A stretch of 64,000 nucleotides of DNA, taken from assembly GCA_949316235.1 (NCBI GenBank), contig OX438743.1, positions 18,101,771 through 18,165,770 on the forward strand. Direction: 5' to 3'. Under the pieces are notes generated by a model. That model was not told the DNA's origin, did not search any database, and saw only the letters and a list, made by a program, of their open reading frames with translations. The position numbers and the translations under genes are program-made. The stretch comes from Oegoconia quadripuncta. Its lineage: Eukaryota > Arthropoda > Insecta > Lepidoptera > Autostichidae. Below, one piece after another: positions 53,593 through 64,000 of the stretch (position 1 is the first letter of the stretch; the number at the start of each line of letters is the position of its first letter).

Positions 53593-53802
53593 AATTTTTT
53601 TTTGGGAATAATTATTAAAAATGTATATTTGCATGCCACGTAAGGTAAAATATGCGAACTTTATATAACAATGTATTGTTACCATCTTGTTCACCATTTT
53701 TTCAGCAAAATAAATGATTATGATTATGATATCATTCAGAGAAAGAAAACAACCAAGAAAGATTAAACGATATCGAACAAATCGACTAGACCCAAAGATA
53801 GT

Positions 53803-53990
53803 GTTTAAAGTCAAATATCTTCGAAACGCCTTAACCTATTTCCATCAAACATGGCTAAGAATTATCTCGCATCCATCGACTTTCGAAAACATTAAACGGT
53901 TTCCAAATAATTTCAGCCGTTTTGGGGCTACAATGCCTTAGATACTTAAACACAGCCACACAGACAGACAGTCGAGGTTTAAAGTGAAGC
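53803..53990 (+). repeat. dispersed LINE-like 3' region
   Basis: AAATATCTTCGAAACG, CATCAAACATGGCTAAGA, CAGCCACACAGACAGACAG. Resembles 31800-31990 and reverse 55040-55130. Confidence 0.45.
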
Positions 53991-53999
53991 CACCGTCAT

Positions 54000-54483
54000 G
54001 CGAGTACATACCTAGGAGCTACTATATTAAAATGACGTGTGGCGTTCTTATGTTATGAGAGTTACCCACGTAATCGAAGAGCATTGACCTGATCTATTTT
54101 GGCTTCAACTGACTGACATTACTTCCCCGACGACAGGTCTGTTGAATGAAATATACTCAACTAAGAGTTATAAGTAAGTATTTATAGTTATACTTATAAG
54201 TAGTCTTCACTTATTCTGTTGCTGACATCAGCAACAGAATAATAATAATAATTAAAATAATAATAATAATAATTAATTTCATGCACACATGTGCATGAAA
54301 TTAAAATTAAAATATCATTCTTTATTCCATGGAAAAACAGACACATATAAAACAGGAGGAAATAAGGGATGAATCGCTTAAGAGGACATTAATGACTAAA
54401 GACTGAAGATTGAACAAAAAGTGCATAGTTAATTCAATCTGCTTTCACTAACAATTATAATATAATTAATACGACTGTAATAA
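54000..54483. other. unassigned; (AAT)n and a small palindrome near 54215-54240
   Basis: ATTCTGTTGCTGA faces TCAGCAACAGAAT at 54208-54240 with a short spacer. No other feature. Confidence 0.5.
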
Positions 54484-54715
54484 ACGACCTGTTTGGTGTA
54501 GTGGTTAGATACTCTGCTACTATACCGAATGGTCGCGGGTTCAAATCCCGCTAGGGGCATATGTTTGTATGATGAATACAGACATGTGTTCCCGAGTTAT
54601 ATTTTTCATTTACACATGTATTTATTTTCAAAAAAAAAATGTATTTATGTAGTTTATCAACCATCTGGTATCTAAAACACAAGCCTAGATGCTTACTGTG
54701 GACCTAACGCCTAAC
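54484..54715 (+). mobile_element. SINE family A
   Basis: Head GACCTGTTTGGTGTAGTGG and B box GGGTTCAAATCCCG (one change); 3' end lost after ACTGTGGACCTA. Confidence 0.85.
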
Positions 54716-54879
54716 TTTGCACGCCATAAAGCCAAGTCATAGTGATTCACTGATATAATAGTTTACACCTGTTACTGTATACCTGTGATTATGCAAATAA
54801 ATAAATTATGATTACCTATGATAAAATAAAATTCTAATCTACACCTCTATCTACAACGTGGGGCTCTGAACAGGAGAAA

Positions 54880-55036
54880 ATAAAAAAAATGGGGCTTCTA
54901 TGGAGTAACCTTCCAGGGGCCTATAGGTTTCCAGAGTGTCTACCAATCAAATTTCAGCCAAATTTGTCCAGTCCTTTAGGCCTGAAAAGGTAATAAACAT
55001 ACATACACGCACACAAACTTTCGCTTTTATAATATT
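54880..55036 (+). mobile_element. transposon 3' end of TTTCGC..TATAATATTAGT type
   Basis: AAATTTCAGCCAAATTTGTC and AACTTTCGCTTTTATAATAT, a widespread lepidopteran repeat end; class not settled. Confidence 0.45.
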
Positions 55037-55380
55037 AGTTGAGATTAAACTAAGGTAAATGTTCTTGGCCATGTTTGATGAAAACCGATTCAGCTGTTTC
55101 GAAGATATTTAACTTTAAACATATTGGTTTTGTATCATCACATCTGCCACAGAACCTCCAGTGCTGAACATAGACCGGAATTAAGATTGGTCTGTCTGTC
55201 TGTCTGTAACGTCTGTCAACCTTGCGTGGGTGAAGCCTGGTGACCTTAATGATGGTCGCGCGAATTCGAGGCCTTTTTCAACGACAACAAGAAAACCTAT
55301 AGGGATCTATATTGCTTGAGTCATAGAGTGATGCATTTGATATAAAGAAAACCGTACTCAAAAAAAAACATCCGAACTTT

Positions 55381-55705
55381 ACCACCTCCGTGGCTCAATG
55401 TAAACAATATAGGGTTTACGAATCGGAGGTCGCGGGCTCGATCTCCAGCGGGGTTTTAGTACTCGGTTTGGCTGGTGGTAGGGCATTTTAAATGTCCGCC
55501 TGGCTAACTACCGCTATCTTATCTAAATCTGCCGCCAAACAGCCATGTTAATAGCATTGTTGTGTTCCGGTTGTCAAAGATAAGATAGCCAGTTCCCCAA
55601 ATATTTGGGTTTCCGGGTCAGTACGCTTACACCTTCGGCCTCATCTTTACTAAACATCAGATGTGATTGACGTCAAGTGCTAACCCATTTTGCATAAAAA
55701 AAAAC
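55381..55705 (+). mobile_element. SINE family C, full length
   Basis: Head CACCTCCGTGGCTCAATG, B box GGGCTCGATCTCC (mutated), full body and A tail. Confidence 0.87.
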
Positions 55706-56476
55706 AAAGACATACACCCATCCATTTTCGTCGGAGAGCAATACAATTTAAATGGCAGGATAAAGAACTTGATTATGACCCAAGCGGGGTATTCTATAAC
55801 ATCATCCTTATGGATGTCCAATAAAAAGACGTCAAATTGCAGTGTGAGCGTCGAGCCAACCAATCACACGTCAGAACGTAATCGATGAATTTACACAATA
55901 ATCCCACAGATAGTACAAAAACGGAGGCACGTGTAAACAAGAGCAGCAATGCGCGTTTGAATTATTGGAACTTTTGAATAGCTGTGACTATATATGTACA
56001 ATATACTCGTTAACATACAACCCTGTTGATATATTTACCCGGATATTGCGATTTTACCGTTCAAATAGGCTCGTATTTTTGGTGCACTGTAACGAGTGCG
56101 CCATAAACGCTTGGTGCTGATGAATGGTGCTGAGCTGGTGATATTTTTAACATTATTTGTTAATTTTATATCCGGCTTTAAATTTTAACATCTCTTTGGT
56201 CGTCTTTATTCATCGAAATAGTCATTATTCATGTCTATTCTTGAGTTCTAAAAGTTAGGAATTCCGGGAAAGTATCGCTTGGCGGTTGCTGCTGTCTTGT
56301 GACGCTGACTTTGAATAAGTATTTAAATCGGTATTAGGTATTAAGAAACTGAATTCTGGTATAATTTATTATATATCTCAGACCACGTACTTAATTTATT
56401 TAATATTCATTTAACATTAAATTTCATTATTCATATTTATTAGATAAAAATGTAAATTCCATTTCATGTCAGTTCT
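55706..56476. other. unassigned
   Basis: No recognised repeat or exon; 55790-55900 has some GC-richer sequence. Confidence 0.35.
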
Positions 56477-56735
56477 AACCGCCTCCGTGACTCAATGTGA
56501 ACAAAATAAGATTTACGAATCGGAAGTCGCAAGTGCGATCCCAGCTGGGTACATGTTTAGTACTCTGTTTGGTTAGTGGTACTAATATTTTAAATGTACA
56601 TCCGGCTAGCTACCACCATCTTATCTAAGTCTGCCGCCAAGCAGCAATGTTGATAACTTTCTTGTGTTCCGATTGTTACAAATAACATAGCTAGTCCCTT
56701 AAATGATATGGGGATCCGGAGAGCACACTTCCACC
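56477..56735 (+). mobile_element. SINE family C, diverged
   Basis: CCGCCTCCGTGACTCAATG head and full body order with many substitutions; 3' end lost. Confidence 0.78.
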
Positions 56736-56744
56736 TTCAAGCTG

Positions 56745-57010
56745 TTTGATTTCGGCACTCAAATACAATAGATCCAACCCGGCTCTTCCCGTGGGTGTCG
56801 TAAAAGGTGATTATGGGATTTGCCACCCAAAAACATTTATAGTTGTGCACGTTTCAAAGGCGATGGGCACACCCCTGTCACTTGTGCTATTTTGTAAATT
56901 TCAGCAAGGGAACCGTGGAAGTTGTTTAAATCATTAAACTTCTAATATCTGGAACACCTGAACACTATTGGTTGGGATATGTCTGAACACCCCATTTGGG
57001 ATAAAAAATA
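56745..57010 (+). repeat. dispersed repeat family G, near full
   Basis: TTTCGGCACTCAAATACAAT, CGGCTCTTCCCGTGGGTG, GTTTCAAAGGCGATGGGC, ACCCCATTTGGGATAAA. Confidence 0.75.
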
Positions 57011-57072
57011 AACACTTCCACCCTCGGCCTCATCTTTACTTAACATCAGGATTGAGGTCAAGTGCACTTACA
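57011..57072 (+). mobile_element. SINE family C 3' fragment
   Basis: CTTCCACCCTCGGCCTCATC, TTAACATCAG, GATTGAGGTCAAGTGC. Confidence 0.65.
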
Positions 57073-57630
57073 CAATAACTAAGTCAATTTTATAAACTCA
57101 ACTCATGCTTTAAAAGTGGATTATTATCCAACATGCCAGTAATTAAAACGTTATTCGAAATAGGTTGTTGCCGAAATAACCAAATTTGCATTATTCAACA
57201 AATTATCACGTTTCATTTTCGTCCGCTTCGTCGTTTTCCGAAAAAAATACCAGGTCAACCCCCCATTGGGGTCGTCATAAATATTCCATGGAGCACCCAT
57301 CTGCCTGTGACATGGGAGGGGTTCTTTGCCAATATTTTGCCAATATTTCAAAAGGGTTTGCCGTGCTGACGTCAGCAGAAACTGAACACGGTTTAATACT
57401 AAACCGCAATATTTGAAGAGCATTTTTACGATCCTTACGGAATATATTAATCTAGAAGCGGACTATAAAAAAGTTTTGCGACTTCAAATGTGCGCTACCT
57501 TCGTGGTATAAAAACCTAGTTGGATATGTTATTCTCATATCCATCGTGTTATGACGTAATTCTTGCCTTTTTCATTTTCAATAAAACGGAACCCCTGCTG
57601 ATATTTAACAGTCTTTTAGTCCCCACGCAC
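57073..57630. other. unassigned unique-looking stretch
   Basis: 57140-57420 is open on both strands in short frames, without known domains or splice-supported structure. Confidence 0.35.
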
Positions 57631-57910
57631 ATTTTTTTTTTCTTTGCACATACACACAGCACCATCTAGTTCCACACTAAGCAACTAGGCTTGTATTATG
57701 GATGCCAAATAGTTGTTACACTACACAAATACATCTTTTTTTGTAAATAAATACATATATAAAATGACAAACATCCATAACTCGGGAATACATGTCTGTA
57801 TTCATCACATACAAACATATGCCGAACATATTCGGCATATACGTATTCGAACCCGCAACCTTTTGGTATAGCAGTCAGAATTCCTAACCGCTACACCAAA
57901 CAAGTCGTCT
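57631..57910 (-). mobile_element. SINE family A, full length, diverged head
   Basis: Body and tail typical; the head carries a CATATGCCGAACATATTCGG rearrangement that breaks the B box region. Confidence 0.82.
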
Positions 57911-58944
57911 ATATAATCAAACATTACAGGTTCTAACACCGTTTAATGAAATACCTCCAACCAAACTTTTCAATGAAATCACACAGCTAGGGCCATTACA
58001 GAAGTAATAAGAGCCAATCACCTCTCAATACGTTAGAGTATAGCCAATTTAAAAGAAGCTCAAAATGAGCGAGCAGACGTGACGAGAAAGTTTAACTTTC
58101 CGAGGTCCCTTCAATGTAGGTTAGAGGAAAAGATGCTCCTCAAACTTTAAAGATTTTATAGTTTGTTTCAACTTTATTAAGACTAATTGAATACTTACAA
58201 TTAGATCTCTGTCTTTCTCGCACAAATGCCCTAACGCTTGCCGTATGAATAGTATCTTAAGCCAGGTTCTAAATCTTTTAATTAAATTATTGCTTGGTCA
58301 TAGAGTATTGCGTTTTAGGCATTATTTGTTATTGTGTGTTGAAAAGCTTTCACAAATAGGTGACCCAAATGCGATAGCTAATTAGTCTGTTCAGTGTCAA
58401 TTAAATTGTTGCCTAATAGAACAGACGCGGGACAAAATGGATTAAAAGCTTTTCAGTGTTTCGCAGTTGGAGGGTAAGCCTCCCACCGGTTGTCATTTCG
58501 GAGCGTTGTCTGACGTCATGAATAAAGCCTGCTAACACTTTTATAAAATGCCATTCTCGTGGGTCTGCTTTTGACCCCAATCTAATGGCTTGGAGGGAGA
58601 GTTGTGAGTCGCAAAGTTGGAGGTGGAAATCGTAACCAGGAATTTAGATAAATCACCACGATTTCAAATATTATCAATAAAAATATGAATAATTATTTAT
58701 TAGATATTTCTGTATTGTCTGGGTAGCGGAATATTATGGCTTTGTCGTTGTTGCGCGCCGCCCCGGCTTGCACCAATCAGAGAATCCCCGACTGGGCCGC
58801 AGACAGTAAATCTGGTAAAATTCGCGTGTGCGCGTGTCGATATCGTAAATTTCTTATTATCGGTATTTTATGCATATATACTTATAATTTTATCGGTATT
58901 TTTAGCGATAATTTAGTTAAGATATATAAGGTTGCGGTTAACAG
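57911..58944. other. unassigned; CpG-dense patch 58736-58850
   Basis: The patch has GCGCGCCGCCCCGGC and CACCAATCAGAG (CCAAT-like). It is upstream of mspo in transcription sense, so a promoter or 5' exon is possible but unproven. The plus-strand frame 58736-58987 has no domain. Confidence 0.35.
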
Positions 58945-59330
58945 CGTCGGTGTTTCAGCGGTTAAGACGCGGTCTCCCGCAATTTAGGAGGTCTGGGTGC
59001 GATTCCCAGGCAGGCCATGTACCAATGAGTTTGTAAAATTTAATTACTTATAGGCATTAATCCGACTGCTCTTAAAGTGAAGGAAAACATCATGAGGAAA
59101 GCTGCATGCCTGAGAAATTAAAATCAAATGCATGTGAAGTCCCCAACCTGCATTGGGCCAGCGTGGTAGACTGTGGCCCATACTCTCTCATATACGAGGG
59201 ATGGATAGATAGATAAACGTTTATTTGTTTCTCCAGTCACACCCATACATTAAATAATATTTATAAGTTATTAATACACATACTAAGGGAAGGCCTTTAT
59301 CCCTGTAGTGGAATGTTTACAGGCTATTAT
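58945..59330 (+). mobile_element. SINE family D split by a LINE end
   Basis: Parts 58945-59201 and 59286-59330. AGGGA at 59197-59201 and 59286-59290 is the target duplication. Confidence 0.83.
59202..59285 (-). mobile_element. (GATA)n-tailed LINE 3' end inside SINE D
   Basis: 84 bp: TGGATAGATAGATAAACG, TTTATTTGTTTCTCCAGTC. Defines the terminus of this LINE type. Confidence 0.75.
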
Positions 59331-59444
59331 GATACATTTACCTATATTTCATGGATTCTCGATAAATTTTGAGAGAATATGGATATTTTATATATACTGA
59401 TCGGAACTAGAATTATAAATACACATGTACACAACGGATTATCG

Positions 59445-60060
59445 TTTGATCTCGATCACCCTGATGTGAATTAAATTGAGGACAAGATAGAATCTTATCT
59501 GAAACAGCCAGAACACAACAATGTTATTAACATCGTTGCTTGGTGGCAGACTTATCAAACAAGATTATGCTAGCTGGCCAGGCGGACATTAAAATCCCCT
59601 AGCACCAACCAAACCGAATAAATAAATAAATAAAAAGATATTTATTCATCCACTTAAAAAAAATTTAACACTTAAATTTTCTAACTTAGTGAACAAATAG
59701 GTTGGAGCCTCAGCAAAATAGCTGTTTTTCAGTCTCCACCTCGTGCATTCACTGATAACAGAACGCATAACACGTCAGAAGTTGTTGCACACTACAATAC
59801 TATTGCAAGCAAGCATTATAATGACGAAAACTTAGGAGAAAAAAGAATTTTGAAATAATAATAATTGGCGAAAGACACCTACAATTCCTACACAATTAGA
59901 AAGGCAATCTCACTAACAAAATCTCAGAAAATAGAACTGGCTGGCACGTCATACTTCGGTATCACAGAGGCCAGAATACATAACATGTACCCCGCAGGAG
60001 ATCGAACCCGCGACTTTGATTGGTACCCTGTATTGTATACATTGGGCTACGGAAGCGGTT
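59445..60060 (-). mobile_element. SINE family C split by a LINE end
   Basis: Parts 59445-59620 and 59974-60060. GAATA at 59616-59620 and 59974-59978 marks the insertion. Confidence 0.75.
59621..59973 (-). mobile_element. LINE 3' end (about 350 bp) in SINE C
   Basis: Starts with AATAAATAAATAAATAAAAA, the complement of a (TTTA)n-type tail. No coding motif recognised. Confidence 0.6.
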
Positions 60061-60271
60061 GAAATCCATGTATTACTGTATAAACGTCAAAAGCGACAGT
60101 GTACCAAAAATATTGTAAATACTCTAGATGCAAATATTCATGGTGCTTTAATCTGTGCTCCTTTCTTATCTTCTCTCTATTCCTTAGCACAATCCTGTTG
60201 TCGCTTGTTATTATTATTTTATATATGAATAAATATTTATTCACTACACCTATATATTTACTTTGATATAA

Positions 60272-60703
60272 GGTCCTTACCTATGAAATTGGCGTGTTGT
60301 ATGAAGAATTTCATTAAGACTGTTTTCTCCATACAAAGATTTTAGATTTTTTTTGGGAACGGCAAATCCAAATTTAGCTAAACTTTGTGTGTATTATTGG
60401 ATAACATTAAGTTAAGTATAGGCAGCGTTAATTTTTAAAAGTAACCTCTTTATAAAAATTTCAGCGAATCTAAGAAATGATTATGGGAAGCACATGAAAA
60501 GAGCTCTGTTCAAATTTTTTTTATTATGTGATTTAGCCCAGAAATTAAAAAATATTTCATGTGAAACCTTGAAAGAATATTCCATTTTCCAATTAAAAAA
60601 CAAATTTGGATATCGCTTTGAAAATCGCAGGAATTGGTACATATGATTAACGAAGAAAAAAAACTCCAATTTCATGAGTCCTCCAAGAAAAACTCCAAAG
60701 ACC
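60272..60703. mobile_element. MITE family H, complete (432 bp)
   Basis: GGTCCTTACCTATGAAATTGG at left; CCAATTTCATG...GACC at right, where an inserted repeat of AAACTCCA-like sequence disturbs the terminal repeat. Inverted relative to 1899-2330. Confidence 0.8.
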
Positions 60704-60844
60704 CAATATTTTGTTGCTATTTTATAGATGTTATGTTTAAGTAGGTATATTTGTCTATTGATCTATGTATGTATGAGTATGTAAATATATGAAATTTATT
60801 CACGTAGTTTGTATCTGGATCCCTATTTAATACCGCACAACCTA

Positions 60845-60985
60845 CCTATTTCGAATGTACTGTCTTTATACCCAAAGGTTTTAGGGGTATTAGTGATAAG
60901 GTCGCCAAATTGTACATTCTATTCTTACCACTTTTCTGAAACTGTATTTTCTTTTCCGTTGTGCAATAAAGTGTATTTGCACAAA
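60845..60985 (+). mobile_element. LINE 3' end
   Basis: TTATACCCAAAGGTT, TTAGTGATAAGGTCGCC and GTGCAATAAAGTGTATTTG; the 5' side of the hairpin is deleted. Confidence 0.7.
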
Positions 60986-61156
60986 TAAAAACAAATAGAA
61001 GTGCAAATATTACAAAAATATAGGTATCTATTCACATTTTGTTGTGTGTATTTTGTGACGTAAGTTCACTGTTTTGTAAGTCGTATGTTATTTACACTGA
61101 GCCATGGAGGCGTGTAAAAAACGTTGTAGGTATAGACACACTGATTCTTTGCTCAA

Positions 61157-61965
61157 CGTTTAACCCGCTAATCGTGCATTGCATTAACCAGGCGTTCAGA
61201 ACCTTTAAGGAGAGCGTAAACACCTGGTCCGCACGGTATAAGCAATTCTATATAAGCTCAACGACACAAGGTAATCTCCGGAATCTAAAATAATTTGCCG
61301 GAATCTATTAGGAAAGCTCAATCTTTAAATATTTTTAAATTTCAAGTCAAAAATCACTACTTAGGTTTCTGACTTTTTTCTTTTACATTAGTTGACTACC
61401 TGTAAGTGCTTCTAGTTATTGTGTTTTATACTATATATTAAGTATTTATATAGATTTATTTACTTACTAGCTTTCCTCCCGCGACTTCGTCTGCGTGGAA
61501 GATTTTATCAAAATACAAACAACAAACTTTCATCCCCTATTTTATCCCCTTGGGGGTAGAATTTATCAAAATCCTTTCTTAGCGGATGCCTACGTCATAA
61601 CATCTTCCTGCATGCCAAATTTCAGCCCGATCCGTCCAGTGGTTTGGGCTGGGCGTTGATAGATCACTATGTCAGTCACCTTTGAGTTATATATATTTAG
61701 ATATATATTTATATTATTAAGTAAGTCTATTAATATGATATTATTCTTATATTTATGCATACTTATCTATGATTATTTCTTTAGTTGGTAGTATCGTGCA
61801 TCCTACCTGTTTTTCTACCTACAAATGTCCCATAGCTGTGGGTTGTCTGGAAGAGATAGTTTTTAGTGATTAGACCGCCTAATTGTGTTCTATTATTATC
61901 ATCAAAAATAATTGAAAATTATTTTGCGCAATAAAGAGTATTTGTATTGTGTTTGTATTGTATCT
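61157..61965 (+). pseudogene. 5'-truncated LINE, C-terminus plus 3' UTR, with Helitron inside
   Basis: NNLPESIRKAQSLNIFKFQV (61291-61350) then KNHYLG is the C-terminal end of ORF2; the 3' UTR resumes after the Helitron and ends GCGCAATAAAGAGTATTTG and (TATTG)n. Confidence 0.75.
61467..61701 (-). mobile_element. complete non-autonomous Helitron, 235 bp
   Basis: On the minus strand it begins TCTAAATATATATAACTC and ends CACGCAGACGAAGTCGCGGG...GCTAG, flanked by A and T. Both ends intact. Confidence 0.82.
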
Positions 61966-63009
61966 CCATCGAGGCTTACGACTAAAATTACAAGGTACAC
62001 TGCAGTGTTTTCTTCAGGCACATACTTCGACCCCAGTGGAAGTCCCGAGTAAAGTAGGCAACTCAATGCAATCAGACATCTTAATATAATAAAACCTGTA
62101 CAAAGTACAATCAACCGCAAAAGTTCCGCGGTACAGCATATTCATCAGGTTGCAGTAATCCTACTAGTAAAGATTAGATCTTAAAATTCAATTGTATTTC
62201 TAGGATCTTATGCTTGAAATTCGAATCTACTTAACTTTGGTCACATAATTCATGTATTTTTGCTTATTCATCTCAGAGAAATCAGCTTTGTTTTGGGCTA
62301 ACTTGCACCCGGATAGGAATATAGATGGGGCTTGTAAGTGTCGTTAAACGTGGTGATTAGGACAAGTTCTCACATGGGAAGCGATATAAACCCATGCTAT
62401 AGAATAGGCCTATGTCTGGCAGAGACTTTAGATTGTAGATATGATGCATCTTGCATATACTAAGGAGGTAACTAGCGTCTACAAAAAAATCAACAGACGC
62501 AGTCGTCGTATCCCGCGACAAAAATTGATATCTGTGTAATTTTCTGCACATTGCGCCGTGATTTTTAATAACCGAATGTCTGAACTGGTATCATTCTCGT
62601 GCTAGACGTAGACTTTCCATAGGGTAATCAATGCAGTCCGAACTTCGATGTTACGCATCCAGTCACTTCCAGTTGCTAGTGTGATAATGAATGATGGTAC
62701 AATCAATAATCAATAAAGCTTAATGTTATGAGTACAGCTGTAGTTGAGAGACATACCTCTAAGAATACTAGCAACCGTGTTAATTTAATAAATAAAAAGA
62801 TGTTCTCATACACCATAATGTCAGAGGCAGATGGCAGCCTTTATATTTGGATGACAACAGACAGATACACAGGGAGAACGGACAAGGTCACCCAAAATCA
62901 ATTTAAAACTGATACCTATTGGTTCACTTTTATAGATACAGATGATTTATAGAATTTTTCATTATTTATATCTAATCGTCATATCAGCTACAGGACGTTC
63001 ACTGTTATA
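61966..63009. other. unassigned
   Basis: No exon or repeat family recognised. Confidence 0.4.
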
Positions 63010-63185
63010 CTTAGGCCTCGCCCACAGATTTCCAGAGCCACCTGGTTGGAAGCGACCTGCAGCTTTGGTCTATATACCTAATAAAGGTCCTTCCCGTAAC
63101 CTTTATTAAGTATACGAGTATATAGACCAAAGCTACGCTTGTCAGTGCGTGGTCTCCACTCTAGAACTTTAATGCCATTAGTACC
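63010..63185 (-). pseudogene. RTE-type LINE remnant with a hairpin inserted
   Basis: Minus strand: IKVLEWRPRTDK near 63180-63140 and WKSVGEA near 63030-63010, the same motif order as RTE reverse-transcriptase C-termini. Compare 3948-4050. Confidence 0.65.
63061..63134. repeat. 74-nt hairpin
   Basis: AGCTTTGGTCTATATA pairs exactly with the right end (16 bp); after a 2x10 internal loop TAATAAAGG pairs with CCTTTATTA (9 bp) around a 12-nt loop. Confidence 0.9.
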
Positions 63186-63271
63186 TCTACCCACGTGGCT
63201 GACCACTGCATTTCAACTTACTAATAGACATAACACATAGTGATTTTTGTTCTACTACGGTAACTTCTCAC

Positions 63272-63720
63272 TATTTCTTAATTGAATGGTCGCTTGGCCT
63301 ATCGGGTTCCTAGTAAGGGCCAACGCTCATTGAATCTTCACAAAATATTCCTTACTACTCCATGTAAGACAAATGCTGGTGTGAGATCTCCTCTAAGACC
63401 CTTAGTAAACACGTATAATGAACATTTTTTAGATTTCGACATATTTTCATTATCATACCACAGATTTAGGAGTTCTGTTATTGGAGAGTTATTGCACGGG
63501 TAATATTTATATTGTTTGGTTTGTGCGGCAGCGGCAGGTAACATTGTAATGATACGGATATACTTATTGTAAACTTCTTAACTTGTAAGTTTTGTGAAAT
63601 ATTATATTATTTACCTTGTGGATAGTGTCGTGGACAGTGTATATACTTAATACCTACAGAAACTGTTAATAATGTAACTATGTACACTGTTGTTAACTGT
63701 CCCAAATAAATAAAATTAAA
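63272..63720 (+). pseudogene. 5'-truncated LINE, ORF2 C-terminus and 3' UTR
   Basis: TTPCKTNAGVRSPLRPLVNT and LDFDIFSLSYHRFRSSVIGE before the stop at 63503, then a 3' UTR ending CCCAAATAAATAAAATTAAA. A different LINE family from F, G and the hairpin type. Confidence 0.78.
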
Positions 63721-64000
63721 AATATATAAAATTAAAGTTACCATGCACCCTGTCAACTACCTGCAAATAATAGTCAATGTGTTATTCCTCTATGTCAATA
63801 GTAATTATGGTATTACCATACCAATATTATTGTCTGTGGTTCACCAGCACCTCAACATTTGCAACCATCCGTACGTTTCCCCTCAGTAAACTTGGGGTGA
63901 GTTCAAGTTAGTTCCCTGTTGTTTTTCAACGTCCGCCGGCATTTCTCCGAGGACCGATAATTCGATTATATTATTGTTGATATTACTTGCAAGATGTACT
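63721..64000. other. unassigned window end
   Basis: No feature recognised. Confidence 0.35.

Noticed and set aside
53428..53814. 128-codon minus-strand frame
   Set aside because: Overlaps a plus-strand LINE 3' end; it is antisense chance.
57133..57423. Overlapping frames on both strands
   Set aside because: No recognisable family or codon pattern that favours one frame.
1..64000. CRISPR array, bacterial operon or integrated viral genome
   Set aside because: Repeats lack the regular spacing of CRISPR, coding is spliced and animal-like, and no viral structural or polymerase gene was recognised.

Overview
The window is AT-rich nuclear DNA of an insect, most likely a moth or butterfly. The evidence is one spliced animal gene with very large introns, surrounded by dense layers of transposable elements of lepidopteran type: tRNA-headed SINEs in four families, 5'-truncated non-LTR LINEs, Helitrons ending in CTAG, and small inverted-repeat MITEs. 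No bacterial operon, rRNA gene, CRISPR array or genuine tRNA gene was found.

The only gene I can support is on the minus strand: a secreted mindin/M-spondin-like protein. Seven coding exons at 51218-51023, 30466-30267, 22806-22702, 20505-20326, 18218-17998, 17213-17029 and 15988-15777 join with matching phases into a 1299-nt reading frame of 432 codons plus a stop. The order is signal peptide, Spondin_N domain, acidic-to-basic linker and one C-terminal thrombospondin type 1 repeat. The first coding exon also has a 3' splice site upstream of the ATG, so at least one 5' noncoding exon lies further right, possibly beyond the window. AATAAA-type polyadenylation signals follow the stop. A short, strongly basic linker exon (17213-17029) is needed to keep frame. 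If the intron after the preceding exon were retained, an immediate stop would give a spondin-only protein.

Layout. 1-15.7 kb is downstream flank: LINE and SINE fragments, a 432-bp MITE, palindromes and three TATCGATA sites. 15.8-51.3 kb is the gene, most of it intron. Intron 2 (about 20.6 kb, 30.5-51.0 kb) holds nested SINEs and LINEs. Intron 3 (22.8-30.3 kb) holds a 3.7-kb Helitron (23074-26770), whose 5' part is repeated almost three times in tandem with embedded 14-bp and 12-bp minisatellites and whose only coding remnant is the C-terminal end of the PIF1-like helicase. 51.3-64 kb is upstream or 5'-UTR intron sequence, again repeat-rich, with a 26-bp tandem repeat, foldback elements, a complete 235-bp Helitron inside a LINE, and LINE 3' ends.

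Transposons are inserted into one another at many loci, often with visible target-site duplications, so their relative ages can be read. LINE 3' ends at several loci share a small hairpin whose paired bases change together. SINE, LINE and repeat family letters (A, B, C, D, F, G, E, H) are labels made here from mutual similarity inside the window, not database names.
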